DNA from: Microbispora sp. ZYX-F-249
Lineage (GTDB): Bacteria; Actinomycetota; Actinomycetes; Streptosporangiales; Streptosporangiaceae
Assembly: GCF_039649665.1 (NCBI RefSeq)
Contig: NZ_JBDJAW010000052.1
Location: 1-43,691, forward strand
DNA: 43,691 nucleotides
Reading direction: 5' to 3'
Position 1 is the first letter of the stretch, and the number at the start of each line of letters is the position of its first letter. The notes below the pieces were generated by a model. That model made no database searches and was not told the DNA's origin. It was given only the letters and a program-made list of their open reading frames with translations. This document shows, piece after piece, positions 26,631 to 34,725 of the stretch. The translations under genes and the position numbers were made by a program.

Positions 26631-27371
26631 CTAGAGGCGTCTGGCCGGGGCTCCGAGGAGCGTCCGGAGCTGGTAGCGGTCGGCGCGATAGGTGGAGACG
26701 CCGAGTTCGGCGCAGACCCCGCCGGCGAAGGACCGGCGCTGCAGCAGCAGCACGGCCCCGCCCCGGGGCAGTTTGAGCAGGTCGGCGTCGCTCGGATCGG
26801 CGACGCCGCCGTCGATGGTCAGCTCCCCGGCGTCCATGACGAGTCCGTAGCGCGACTCGAGCAGGGAGTACAGGGATCGTCCGGTCAGGTCGTAGGTGTC
26901 GAGATCGGGCGCGAGCGCGACCGGGATGTGGGCGCGCTCGATGCTCAGCGGTTCCCCGTCCGCCGTGCGCAGCCGCTCGATGAAGTGGACGGCGTCTCCC
27001 GGCTGGATGCCGAGCTGCCGCGCGAGGTGGGCACTGGCCCGGACCACCCGCCGGTCCAGGTCACGGGAGCCCGGCTCCATGCCGCGCGCCCGCATGTCGT
27101 CGGTGAAGGAGGTGAGTTGAAGCGCCAGCTCGATTTTCGGCCGGGCCACGAACGTGCCCTTGCCGGGGACCCGGTGCAACCGGCCCTCGGACACCAGGTG
27201 GTCGACGGCCTGCCGTACCGTCATACGGGACAGGTCGTAACGCTGGCTCAGGTCACGCTCGGAGGGGATCGCCGCGCCGATCGGCAGCTCGTTGCTCTCG
27301 ATGAGGTCGAGCAGGATCTCCCGCAGCTGGAAATACTTGGGCACCGGGCTGTCCGGATCGATCTGGGCCAC
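26631..27371 (-). CDS. dasR: GntR/HutC family regulator DasR
   Basis: A protein of 246 residues from GTG 27371, with GGAGG a few bases upstream. The winged helix lies at about 10-75 ('PIGAAIPSERDLSQRYDLSRMTVRQAVDHLVSEGRLHRVPGKGTFV'). The UTRA effector domain lies at about 90-235 ('DAVHFIERLRTADGEPLSIERAHIP', 'SLYSLLESRYGL'). DasR represses GlcNAc and chitin genes and is released by GlcN-6-P or GlcNAc-6-P. The assignment rests on this domain order and on canonical dre-like operators in the intergenic region and ahead of ptsH. It probably represses its own operon. Confidence 0.88.
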   Translation of the reverse strand: MAQIDPDSPVPKYFQLREILLDLIESNELPIGAAIPSERDLSQRYDLSRMTVRQAVDHLVSEGRLHRVPGKGTFVARPKIELALQLTSFTDDMRARGMEPGSRDLDRRVVRASAHLARQLGIQPGDAVHFIERLRTADGEPLSIERAHIPVALAPDLDTYDLTGRSLYSLLESRYGLVMDAGELTIDGGVADPSDADLLKLPRGGAVLLLQRRSFAGGVCAELGVSTYRADRYQLRTLLGAPARRL

Positions 27372-27420
27372 TGATCCTCCCCTCTCGCTCTGGATCGTCC
27401 GAATAAGTTAAGGTTCTTAC

Positions 27421-27442
27421 TGGTCTAGTCCGGACTAGACCA
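27421..27442. promoter_or_regulatory. Double dre-like operator between divergent GlcNAc operons
   Basis: A perfect 22-base palindrome formed by TGGTCTAGTCC followed directly by GGACTAGACCA. Each half is itself one base away from the dre core GGTCTAGACC, so two DasR sites abut head to head. It lies 50 bases before dasR and 82 bases before the SIS gene. A TAACTT -10-like box for the leftward operon lies just beyond it, so DasR bound here would block that promoter. Confidence 0.85.
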
Positions 27443-27523
27443 CAGCCGGGAAATGTGTGTCAATGTATGGGCCGGCGACGGATCGATAACGGACAAATCT
27501 CGCCAAGCAAGGGATGATCATCG

Positions 27524-28558
27524 ATGACGACCAGAATGCGCGGTGAGATCGCCGAGCAGCCCGCGGCGATCCGGGCGACGCTGGACGCCCTCCTCCCGAG
27601 GACCGGCGACGTCGAGGCGGTCGCGCGCGGCACCCGCCACCTGCTGTTCGTGGCCCGCGGCACCTCGGACAACGCGGCGGTCTACGGCCGCTACCTGATC
27701 GAGTCGCGGGCGGGCCGGATGGCCGCGATGGGCGCGCCCTCCGTCGCCACCACCTACCGCCGCAGGCTCGATCTCGACGGGGTGCTGGCCGTGGGCCTGT
27801 CCCAGTCCGGCCGTACGGAGGAGATCGTCGAGACCCTCCAGTGGGCGAAGGACTGCGGCGCGAAGACCGTCGCGATCACCAACGGCGGCGAGGAGTCGCC
27901 GCTGGCCCAGGCCGCCGACCTCGCGCTGTGCACGCTCGCCGGCGAGGAGAAGGCCGTCCCGGCCACGAAGACCTACACGACCCAGCTCGCGGCGCTGGCC
28001 GTGCTCGCGATCGGCCTCGGCGCCGACGTGGACCCCGACGACCTGCGCCGGGTGCCGGACGCGGTGGAGAAGCTGGTCTCCGACCCCGGGGACCTGGACG
28101 CCGTGGTCGAGGGCCTGGCCGACAAGCCCGGCGTCGTCGTCTCCGGCCGCGGCCTGGCGTTCTCGACCGCGCTGGAGCTGGCGCTCAAGCTCAAGGAGGC
28201 GTGCTACCTGCACGCCATGGGCCTGTCGTACGCCGATCTGCTGCACGGCCCGATCGCGGTCGTGGACGCCGAGACCCCGGCGATCCTGGTGGCGGCGGGG
28301 CAGGGCCCGACACTGGCGGGCACGGTCGCGCTGGCCGAGCGGGTCACCGGCGCGGGCGCCGCAGCCTTCGGCGTCGGGGGTGGCGAACGGCTCGCCGCCG
28401 CCTCGACCGCCGCACTGAACGGTCCGGACCTGCCCGAGTGGGTGGCCCCGTTGGGACTCATCGTCCCCGGGCAGTTGCTCACCGAAGCGCTCGCGCGCAG
28501 GCTCGGAATCGACCCCGATTCCCCCCGCGGTCTGAAGAAGGTCACCCAGACCGACTGA
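27524..28558 (+). CDS. SIS-domain sugar-phosphate isomerase/deaminase (NagB-II-like)
   Basis: A protein of 344 residues from ATG 27524, with AAGGGA upstream. Two SIS domains: the first with 'LLFVARGTSDNAAVYGRYLIE' (about 40-60) and 'LSQSGRTEEIVETL' (about 91-104), the second with 'VVVSGRGLAFSTALELALKLKEACYLHA' (about 203-230). The C-terminal 'DPDSPRGLKKVTQTD' resembles the GlmS isomerase tail. There is no glutaminase domain, so this is not GlmS. In a GlcNAc PTS operon the likely reaction is GlcN-6-P to fructose-6-P plus ammonia (NagB-II type). A role as a sugar isomerase (AgaS-like) cannot be excluded. It is the first gene of the rightward operon. Confidence 0.82.
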   Translation: MTTRMRGEIAEQPAAIRATLDALLPRTGDVEAVARGTRHLLFVARGTSDNAAVYGRYLIESRAGRMAAMGAPSVATTYRRRLDLDGVLAVGLSQSGRTEEIVETLQWAKDCGAKTVAITNGGEESPLAQAADLALCTLAGEEKAVPATKTYTTQLAALAVLAIGLGADVDPDDLRRVPDAVEKLVSDPGDLDAVVEGLADKPGVVVSGRGLAFSTALELALKLKEACYLHAMGLSYADLLHGPIAVVDAETPAILVAAGQGPTLAGTVALAERVTGAGAAAFGVGGGERLAAASTAALNGPDLPEWVAPLGLIVPGQLLTEALARRLGIDPDSPRGLKKVTQTD

Positions 28559-28576
28559 ACAACAGGAGGATCCCCC

Positions 28577-28813
28577 ATGGCTGCAGACGCCGAGGCGATC
28601 ATCGCCGGGCTCGGTGGCGCCGACAACATCATCGAGGTGGAGCCGTGCATCACCCGGCTGCGCACCGAGGTGCACGATGCCTCCAAGGTGGACCAGGCCG
28701 CGCTCAAGGCGGCCGGCGCCCACGGAGTGATGGCGGCGGGCAACGTCGTCCAGGTCGTGGTGGGCCCCGAGGCCGACACCATCGCCAGCGACATCGAGGA
28801 CATCATCGGCTGA
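28577..28813 (+). CDS. nagF: PTS EIIB component (GlcNAc/glucose type)
   Basis: A protein of 78 residues from ATG 28577, with AGGAGG upstream. It is a free-standing EIIB whose phospho-cysteine is C24 in 'EVEPCITRLRTEV', the glucose/GlcNAc-class motif. It receives phosphate from EIIA and passes it to the incoming sugar bound by EIIC. The architecture matches Streptomyces NagF. It follows the SIS gene by 18 bases, and a hairpin separates it from EIIA. Confidence 0.93.
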   Translation: MAADAEAIIAGLGGADNIIEVEPCITRLRTEVHDASKVDQAALKAAGAHGVMAAGNVVQVVVGPEADTIASDIEDIIG

Positions 28814-28828
28814 CCGGGAGGTCACGGC

Positions 28829-28853
28829 AGGTCCGCCGGTATCCGGCGGACCT
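28829..28853 (+). other. Hairpin between EIIB and EIIA genes
   Basis: AGGTCCGCCGG (28829-28839) and CCGGCGGACCT (28843-28853) form a perfect 11-base stem with a 3-base loop, inside the operon. It could be a partial terminator or a processing/stability element that sets EIIB against EIIA levels. Confidence 0.6.
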
Positions 28854-28892
28854 ATCGGTGACGCCTGCCCGGTCCCAGGAAAGGGCGCTTCA

Positions 28893-29339
28893 TTGACGAC
28901 TGTTCTCGCCCCGGTCGCGGGGGCGGCCATCGGCCTGGCCGCCGTGCCGGATCCGGTGTTCTCCCAGGCGATGGTCGGTCCGGGCAGGGCGATCGACCCC
29001 GTACGCGGGCCCGTCGAGGCCGTGGCCCCGATCAGCGGCACGATCGTGAAACTGCACCCGCACGCGTACGTCGTGGTGGGGGACGACGGCAGGGGCGTGC
29101 TGGTGCATCTCGGCATCGACACCGTGCAGCTCAAGGGCGAGGGCTTCCGCCTGCTCGCGGCCGAGGGGGACCGCGTCGGCGCGGGGCAGCCGGTCGTGGC
29201 CTGGAACCCCGCGGCGGTCGAGGCCGGCGGCCGCTCGCCGGTCTGCCCGGTGGTGGCGCTCGACGCGCCGGCGGACGCGGTGGGGAAGGTCGCCGAGGGC
29301 GGCGTGAACGCGGGCGACGCGCTGTTCGAGTGGTCGTGA
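28893..29339 (+). CDS. crr: PTS EIIA component (Crr-like)
   Basis: A protein of 148 residues from TTG 28893, the only start that fits after AGGAAAGGG. Glucose-family EIIA fold: 'APISGTIVKLHPHAYVV' carries the accessory His (H57), and 'VLVHLGIDTVQL' carries the phospho-accepting H72, equivalent to E. coli His90. It takes phosphate from HPr and gives it to EIIB. Its TGA shares a base with the ATG of the HAD gene. In actinomycetes EIIA can also have regulatory roles; nothing here shows that. Confidence 0.93.
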   Translation: MTTVLAPVAGAAIGLAAVPDPVFSQAMVGPGRAIDPVRGPVEAVAPISGTIVKLHPHAYVVVGDDGRGVLVHLGIDTVQLKGEGFRLLAAEGDRVGAGQPVVAWNPAAVEAGGRSPVCPVVALDAPADAVGKVAEGGVNAGDALFEWS

Positions 29340-29974
29340 TGGAGGCGGCTCTCTTCGACCTCGACGGCACACTGATCAACACGGAGATCCGCAGTCTGGC
29401 TCTGTGGCGGATGCTCCTGGACAACCACGGGATCACCTATGACGAGACGTCGCTGCGGCGCGTCATGGGCCGTCGCGGGGTGGACGTCGTGCCCGAGGTG
29501 CTGCCCGGGACGGATCCGGAGGTCGTGATGGAGGAGATCCGCTCCTACTACGACCATCCGGACCTGCCCGGCATCGTGCCGGTCCCGGGGGCGGCCGAGC
29601 TGGTGTCGCGGGTCGCGGAGCAGGGGGCTCCGCTGGCCCTGGTCACCTCGGCCCAGCGCTGGTGGGCGGTGGAACGGCTCACCGACATCGGCGTCGTGGA
29701 GGTGGTACGGACCATCGTGTCCGCCGAGGACGTGAGCGTGGGCAAGCCCGACCCGTCCGGATATCTCCTGGCGGCCGACCTGCTCCAGGTGGACCCGGCG
29801 AAGTGCGTGGTGTTCGAGGACTCGCTCGCCGGGATCGCGGCGGCCCGGGCCGCGGGTATGACCTGCGTTGCGGTGGCCACCACCCATCATCCGGATGAAC
29901 TGTCGCACGCGGATCTGGTAATCCCCGATATGTCGGGTATTGACTGGCCCTTGACGGAACTACCGGCGGTCTAG
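29339..29974 (+). CDS. HAD-superfamily phosphatase in the PTS operon
   Basis: A protein of 211 residues from ATG 29339 (TGATG overlap with EIIA). GTG 29330 is also in frame. All HAD motifs are present: 'LFDLDGTLINTE' (motif I), 'LVTSAQ' (II), 'VGKPDP' (III Lys) and 'VVFEDSLAG' (IV). The beta-phosphoglucomutase-like cap sits at about 15-80. The substrate is unknown; a sugar phosphate is likely from context, perhaps to relieve sugar-phosphate stress. Its stop codon TAG lies inside a dre site, so DasR bound there would sit across the end of this gene. Confidence 0.88.
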   Translation: MEAALFDLDGTLINTEIRSLALWRMLLDNHGITYDETSLRRVMGRRGVDVVPEVLPGTDPEVVMEEIRSYYDHPDLPGIVPVPGAAELVSRVAEQGAPLALVTSAQRWWAVERLTDIGVVEVVRTIVSAEDVSVGKPDPSGYLLAADLLQVDPAKCVVFEDSLAGIAAARAAGMTCVAVATTHHPDELSHADLVIPDMSGIDWPLTELPAV

Positions 29975-29977
29975 ACC
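29968..29977. promoter_or_regulatory. dre operator upstream of ptsH, over the HAD stop codon
   Basis: GGTCTAGACC is an exact core of the DasR site, and its flanks are also partly symmetric (GGC...GCC). It lies 21 bases before the ptsH GTG. Bases 29972-29974 are the stop codon of the upstream HAD gene. The site implies separate DasR control of ptsH-ptsI, either at an internal promoter or as a roadblock. Confidence 0.82.
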
Positions 29978-29998
29978 ACCGCCCCAAGAGGAGGAAAC

Positions 29999-30256
29999 GT
30001 GGCCGAACGCACAGTCAGCGTCACGTCCGAGGTCGGTCTGCACGCCCGGCCGGCGGCGACGTTCGTGCAGACCGCGGCGAAGGTGCCCTTCGACGTCACC
30101 ATCGCCAAGGCGGGCGGCGCGCCGGTGAGCGCGAAGAGCATCCTGTCGGTCCTGGCGCTCGACGTACGGCAGGGGGAGTCGATCGTCATCAGCGCGGACG
30201 GCGAGGGCGCCGAAGAGCTGCTCGACGAGCTCGCCCAGATCGCCTCGGCACCCTGA
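29999..30256 (+). CDS. ptsH: Phosphocarrier protein HPr
   Basis: A protein of 85 residues from GTG 29999 with GAGGAGG upstream. 'VGLHARPAATFVQ' carries phospho-His H15 and the adjoining Arg17. The regulatory-site region reads 'VSAKSILSVLAL' with S47 at the position of Ser46 in other HPr proteins, although actinomycetes usually lack HPr kinase control. It carries phosphate from EI to EIIA. It is followed five bases later by ptsI. Confidence 0.96.
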   Translation: MAERTVSVTSEVGLHARPAATFVQTAAKVPFDVTIAKAGGAPVSAKSILSVLALDVRQGESIVISADGEGAEELLDELAQIASAP

Positions 30257-30261
30257 CGCCG

Positions 30262-32028
30262 ATGGACGGGCGCGAGACGACGGGGACGACGGGGATGACG
30301 GCGGGGGACGACGACGGCACTGTGCTTGCCGGCACTGTGCTTGCCGGCACTGTGCTCGCCGGCACGGGGGTCAGCCCCGGCGCCGGGTACGGCCCGGCCC
30401 ATGTGCTCGTGGGAGAGATCCCCGAGCCCGACAAGGACGCCCGCCACGACGGCGACGCCGCCGCCGAGCGCGCCCGTGCCGAACGGGCGGTCGAGGAGGT
30501 GGCCGCCGACCTGGAGGCGCGCGGCGCCAGGGCCGGCGGCGAGGCCCGGGAGGTGCTCGGCGCGCAGGCGCTGATCGCCCGCGACCCGAGCCTGGCCATG
30601 GAGGTCGGCGAGCTCGTCGACCGCGGCGTGGCCGCCCCGCGTGCCGTCTTCGACGCGTTCGGCAAGTATCGGGACCTGCTCGCGGCGGCCGGCGGCTACC
30701 TGGCCGAGCGCGTGGCCGACCTCGACGACATCCGCGACCGGGTGATCGCCGTGCTCACCGGCCTGCCCATGCCAGGCGTGCCGACCGGCGCCGACGAGCC
30801 GTTCGTGCTCGTCGCCAAGGACCTCGCCCCGGCCGACACCGCGCTGCTGTCGAAGGACGTGGTCGCCGCGTTCGTCACCGAGCAGGGCGGGCCGACCAGC
30901 CACACCGCGATCCTCGCCCGCTCGATGGGCGTGCCCGCCGTCGTGGGCTGCGCCGGCGCGACCGCGATCGGCCCCGGCACCCCCGTGCTGGTCGACGGCG
31001 CCTCGGGGCAGGTGCTGCTCGCGCCCGGCTCGGCCCGCGTTGCCGAGGCCCGCGCCGCCGACGAGGCACGGCGCGCGGCGCTCTCGGCGGCCACCGGCCC
31101 GGGCGCGACCGCCGACGGCCACCCCGTGCCCCTGCTGGCCAACATCGGCGGCCCCCGCGACCTGGAGAGCGCGCTGGCCAACGGCGCCGAGGGCGTCGGC
31201 CTCTACCGCACCGAGTTCCTCTTCCTCGACCGCGAGACCGCGCCGTCGGCGAGCGAGCAGGAGGAGGCCTACCGGGCGGTGTTCGAGGCGTTCCCGGAGG
31301 GCCGGGTGGTGGTGCGCACGCTCGACTCCGGCGCCGACAAGCCGCTGGCGTTCCTGCCGCCTCCGGAGGAGGAGCCGAACCCGGCGCTCGGCGAGCGCGG
31401 CCTGCGCATGTTCCGCCGGTATCCCGAGATCATGACCGCCCAGCTGGGCGCGCTGGCCGGGGCCGCGGCGGGGACCTCGGCCAAGGTCCAGGTCATGGCG
31501 CCCATGGTGGCCACAGTGGAGGAGGCCGAGTGGTTCGCCGAGGCCTGCCGTACGGCGGGACTCGACGACGCGGGCATCATGATCGAGGTGCCGTCGGCGG
31601 CGCTGCGGGCGGCGGACCTCATCCGGGCGGTCGGCTTCTTCTCGATCGGGACCAACGACCTCACGCAGTACGCGCTCGCGGCCGACCGCCAGGTCAGCGC
31701 CGTCGCCGGGCTGCAGGACCCGTGGCATCCGGCGGTGCTCGACCTGATCGCGATGGCGGCCTCGGCGGCCTCCGCGGCGGGCAAGGGCTGCGGTGTCTGC
31801 GGCGAGGCCGCGGCCGATCCGGTGCTCGCCTGCGTGCTCGTCGGCATGGGGGTCACCTCGCTGTCCATGGGCGCCCCCGCGCTGCCCTGGGTGCGCGCGG
31901 CCCTGTCGCGGCACACGCTCGCGCAGTGCCGGGACGCCGCCGCCGCGGCGCGCTCGGCCACCTCGGCGCAGGAGGCCAAAGCGGCCGCCCGCGTGCGGCT
32001 GCCGGGCCTGGACGCGCTCGCGCTCTGA
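30262..32028 (+). CDS. ptsI: PTS Enzyme I (PEP-protein phosphotransferase)
   Basis: Up to 588 residues if ATG 30262 is used. Family members begin near 'LAGTGVSPGAGYGPAHVL', so the true start may be any of ATG 30295 or GTG 30322, 30337 or 30352, the last three lying in successive copies of a 15-base repeat. The phospho-His is in 'GGPTSHTAILARSMGVPAVVG' (H214 from ATG 30262). The C-terminal PEP-binding barrel has 'GVGLYRTEFLFLDR', 'VVVRTLDSGADKPL' and 'SIGTNDLTQYALA', ending with the Cys-containing 'GCGVCGEAA'. EI starts the phosphorelay from PEP. The N-terminal extension is low complexity and probably not essential. Confidence 0.95.
   Translation: MDGRETTGTTGMTAGDDDGTVLAGTVLAGTVLAGTGVSPGAGYGPAHVLVGEIPEPDKDARHDGDAAAERARAERAVEEVAADLEARGARAGGEAREVLGAQALIARDPSLAMEVGELVDRGVAAPRAVFDAFGKYRDLLAAAGGYLAERVADLDDIRDRVIAVLTGLPMPGVPTGADEPFVLVAKDLAPADTALLSKDVVAAFVTEQGGPTSHTAILARSMGVPAVVGCAGATAIGPGTPVLVDGASGQVLLAPGSARVAEARAADEARRAALSAATGPGATADGHPVPLLANIGGPRDLESALANGAEGVGLYRTEFLFLDRETAPSASEQEEAYRAVFEAFPEGRVVVRTLDSGADKPLAFLPPPEEEPNPALGERGLRMFRRYPEIMTAQLGALAGAAAGTSAKVQVMAPMVATVEEAEWFAEACRTAGLDDAGIMIEVPSAALRAADLIRAVGFFSIGTNDLTQYALAADRQVSAVAGLQDPWHPAVLDLIAMAASAASAAGKGCGVCGEAAADPVLACVLVGMGVTSLSMGAPALPWVRAALSRHTLAQCRDAAAAARSATSAQEAKAAARVRLPGLDALAL
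30316..30360 (+). repeat. 15-base triplication at the start of ptsI
   Basis: GGCACTGTGCTTGCC at 30316, 30331 and 30346 (the last copy has one change). It encodes GTVLA three times. Each copy carries an in-frame GTG. A smaller repeat of GACGACGGGG lies just before (30270-30294). Confidence 0.9.
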
Positions 32029-32074
32029 CTCCCCGGCATGCCGGTTCCCGGCCCGGTCGCTGCCGGGGCACGGA

Positions 32075-32080
32075 TACGGT
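32075..32080 (+). promoter_or_regulatory. -10 box for leaderless GH3 transcript
   Basis: TACGGT followed by seven bases and then GTG 32088. The geometry fits a leaderless mRNA, so the hexosaminidase may have its own promoter apart from ptsI. No dre site is seen here. Confidence 0.5.
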
Positions 32081-32087
32081 AAAGAAC

Positions 32088-33410
32088 GTGCCACGAATCA
32101 GACACGGTGTCGTCATGCTCGCCCTTCTCGCGACCGGGTGCTCGTCCGTGTCCCCCGCGGCCGTGTCCCCGGCGTCTGTGCCACCCACGTCGGTGCCACC
32201 GAAGTCCGGGTCATCGGCGGCGCCGTCGCCATCGCCATCGCCATCGCCCGCGGCCCGGCCCTCCGGTGACCGGGCCGAGCGGACGCTCGCGGCGATGAGC
32301 CTGCGGGACAAGGTCGCGCAGCTGTTCACCATCGTGGTCTGGGGCCCGAAGGCCGGGGCGGCGAGCAAGGAGAACGAGGCGCGGTACGGCGTGGCGACGC
32401 CGGCGGAGGTGGTGGAGAAGTTCCGCCCCGGCGGAGTGATCCTGTTCGACTGGGCGGGCAACGTCTCCGGCGCGGAGCAGGTGGCCGCGCTCACCACCGG
32501 CCTGCGTGAGGCGGCGGCCAGGTCGGGCGAGGCGCCGCTGATGATCGGTGTGGACCAGGAGAACGGCCTGGTCTCCCGGCTCAAGCCGATCGTCACCAAG
32601 CTTCCCGGCGCGTCGCAGATCGGCGCGACCGGCAAGACCGCGAACGCGCGCGACGTCGCCAAGGTGACCGGTGCGGAGCTGCGCGATCTCGGCATCTCGC
32701 TCGACTTCGCGCCGGTCGCCGACGTCAACATCAACCCCCGCAACCCCGTCATCGGCCCCCGCGCGTACGGCTCCGACCCGAAGAAGGTGGCCGCGATGGT
32801 CGGGGCGGCCGTCGACGGCTTCCACGCGGCGGGCGTGGCCTCGGTCGCCAAGCACTTCCCCGGCCATGGGGACACCTCGGTCGACAGCCACACGGGCCTG
32901 CCGGTCATCAGGCACTCGAAGACGCAGTGGCGGAAGCTGGACGCGCCGCCGTTCCGCACGGCGATCGAGCACGGTGTCGACGCGATCATGTCGGCGCACG
33001 TGGTGATGCCGAAGCTGGACCCGTCGGGCGACCCCGCGACGCTGTCCCCCCGCATCCTCACCGGCCTGCTTCGCGAGGAGCTCGGCTTCGACGGTGTCAT
33101 CAGCACCGACGCGCTCGACATGGCCGGGGTGCGGAAGAAGTACGGCGACACCGAGGTCGCCGTACGGGCCGTCCTCGCCGGGGCCGACATCCTCCTCATG
33201 CCGCCTAACCTGCCCAAGGCGTACGACGCGGTCCTCGACGCGGTGAAGTCGGGACGAATCTCCGAGCGCAGGATCGACGAGTCGGTGCTGCGGATCCTGC
33301 GGCTGAAGGACAAGCGCGGTGTCTTCGGCCCGATCCGCACCGACCCCGGCGCGCTGAAATCCGCCGCGCACCTCGAAATCGCCCATCGCGTCTTCGCCGC
33401 CGCCGGATGA
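32088..33410 (+). CDS. GH3 beta-N-acetylhexosaminidase lipoprotein (NagZ-like)
   Basis: A protein of 440 residues from GTG 32088. A short lipoprotein signal carries lipobox 'LLATGC' (C16), followed by a Ser/Pro/Val linker (about 17-60) and a GH3 catalytic domain. Key motifs are 'LMIGVDQENGLVSRL' (about 160-174), 'KHFPGHGDTSVDSH' (His/Asp acid-base loop of NagZ-type enzymes) and 'GVISTDALDMAGV' with nucleophile D341. It should release GlcNAc from chitin or peptidoglycan fragments outside the membrane, feeding the adjacent PTS. Position just after ptsI supports this. The SPSPSPSP linker suggests it stands off the membrane. Confidence 0.9.
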   Translation: MPRIRHGVVMLALLATGCSSVSPAAVSPASVPPTSVPPKSGSSAAPSPSPSPSPAARPSGDRAERTLAAMSLRDKVAQLFTIVVWGPKAGAASKENEARYGVATPAEVVEKFRPGGVILFDWAGNVSGAEQVAALTTGLREAAARSGEAPLMIGVDQENGLVSRLKPIVTKLPGASQIGATGKTANARDVAKVTGAELRDLGISLDFAPVADVNINPRNPVIGPRAYGSDPKKVAAMVGAAVDGFHAAGVASVAKHFPGHGDTSVDSHTGLPVIRHSKTQWRKLDAPPFRTAIEHGVDAIMSAHVVMPKLDPSGDPATLSPRILTGLLREELGFDGVISTDALDMAGVRKKYGDTEVAVRAVLAGADILLMPPNLPKAYDAVLDAVKSGRISERRIDESVLRILRLKDKRGVFGPIRTDPGALKSAAHLEIAHRVFAAAG

Positions 33411-33465
33411 CCAGGCGGGCGGGCCGGGCGGCCTAGTATTTGAGGCACGTCGGCTGGGAGGCGCG

Positions 33466-34137
33466 GTGCTCAAGGGTGTGCTGATCGACTGGGGCGGGGT
33501 TCTGACCACGAGCCTGGCCGAGTCCGTCGCGGAGTGGATCGAGGCGGACCGGATCGACCCCCGGCACTACCGGGAGGTGATGCGCGCCCTGGTCGCGCAG
33601 GCGTACCGGGCGGGCGCCGAGCCCGGCGCGGAGAACCCGATCCACGCGCTGGAGCGGGGCGAGATCCCCGTCCTCGAGTTCGAGCGCGACCTGGCGGCAC
33701 GGCTGGTGACCCTCGACGGCGGGCCGCCGGAGGCCGACGGCCTGCTGGCCCGGATGTTCGCCGGTTTCCGGCCGGTCGAGGAGATGAACGACATGCTGCG
33801 CCTGGCCCGCGCGGCCGGTTTCAGCACCTGTCTGCTGTCCAACTCCTGGGGCGACCACTACACGCGTGAGGGCTGGGAGGCCATCTTCGACGCGGTCGTC
33901 ATCTCGGGCGAGGTCGGCATGCGCAAGCCCGAGGAGCGGATCTTCCACCACGCGCTCGGACTGCTGGGGCTGGAGCCGGGACAGTGCGTGTTCGTCGACG
34001 ACATCGAGGCGAACATCCTGGCCGCCCGCGCGATCGGCCTGGTCGGCGTCCACCACGACGAGCCCGCGGCGACCATCGCCGAGCTGGAGCGCCTGTTCGG
34101 CCTGCCTCTCCGCGAGACCGGCACCGCCCGCCTGTAG
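33466..34137 (+). CDS. HAD-IA family hydrolase
   Basis: A protein of 223 residues from GTG 33466, with GGGAGG upstream and TAGTAT (33434-33439) as a possible -10 box. Motif I is 'LIDWGGVLTTS', with Gly where most phosphatases have the second Asp, a variation common in the YihX and epoxide-hydrolase-N branch. Motif II is 'LLSNSWG', motif III 'MRKPEERIF' and motif IV 'VFVDDIEANI'. The substrate is unknown. It is followed by a DUF6912 gene and another HAD gene with short gaps, suggesting one transcript. Confidence 0.85.
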   Translation: MLKGVLIDWGGVLTTSLAESVAEWIEADRIDPRHYREVMRALVAQAYRAGAEPGAENPIHALERGEIPVLEFERDLAARLVTLDGGPPEADGLLARMFAGFRPVEEMNDMLRLARAAGFSTCLLSNSWGDHYTREGWEAIFDAVVISGEVGMRKPEERIFHHALGLLGLEPGQCVFVDDIEANILAARAIGLVGVHHDEPAATIAELERLFGLPLRETGTARL

Positions 34138-34167
34138 CCCGAACCATAGAACCGAGTCGAGGAACGC

Positions 34168-34674
34168 ATGCGCGTGTATCTGCCGTCCACGATTCCCGCG
34201 CTGGCGCGCGTCGTCGCCGCGGGAGAGCTGGGCCCGGCCCCGCTGACCGGCTTCGCGGTCACCCCCGCTCTGATCGAGTGGTACGTCTCCGGGGACACCG
34301 AGGAGCTGGAGTACGTCGCGCTGACCGAGGCCGCCCGGGCCTCCCTGCGCATGCTGGCCGCCGATCGCAAGGACGGCGTCGAGGTGGCCGCGCGGCGGAT
34401 CGTGATCGCGGCGGATGTGCCCGACGAGACCGTGAAGGCCGGCGCCGACCTGGAGGAGCGCGCCCGCGTGCGGGTGCTGGAGCCGGTCCCGCTGCGGCTG
34501 GTCGCCGCGGTGCACGTGGACGACACGGACGCCGCGCCCGACGTGGAGGCGGCGATCGCCGCGCTGCCGGCGGCCGACACCGGGGACGACGACGCGCGGT
34601 TCGTCGTGGACGGTGTGGAGGACCACGAACTGCTGTGGTACGCCACGCAGGAGATCCCGGATCTGCTCACCTGA
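34168..34674 (+). CDS. DUF6912 family protein
   Basis: A protein of 168 residues, ATG 34168. The N-terminus 'MRVYLPSTIPALARVVAAGELG' and the C-terminal 'HELLWYATQEIPDLL' are hallmarks of this actinobacterial family. It is soluble and acidic, with no membrane segment or catalytic motif recognised. It sits 30 bases after one HAD gene and 51 before another. The role is unknown. Confidence 0.85.
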   Translation: MRVYLPSTIPALARVVAAGELGPAPLTGFAVTPALIEWYVSGDTEELEYVALTEAARASLRMLAADRKDGVEVAARRIVIAADVPDETVKAGADLEERARVRVLEPVPLRLVAAVHVDDTDAAPDVEAAIAALPAADTGDDDARFVVDGVEDHELLWYATQEIPDLLT

Positions 34675-34725
34675 CCCACGGCGTTCATGGATCTGTCACA
34701 CCCGGCGTCTAAGCTGGGAGGCGAG

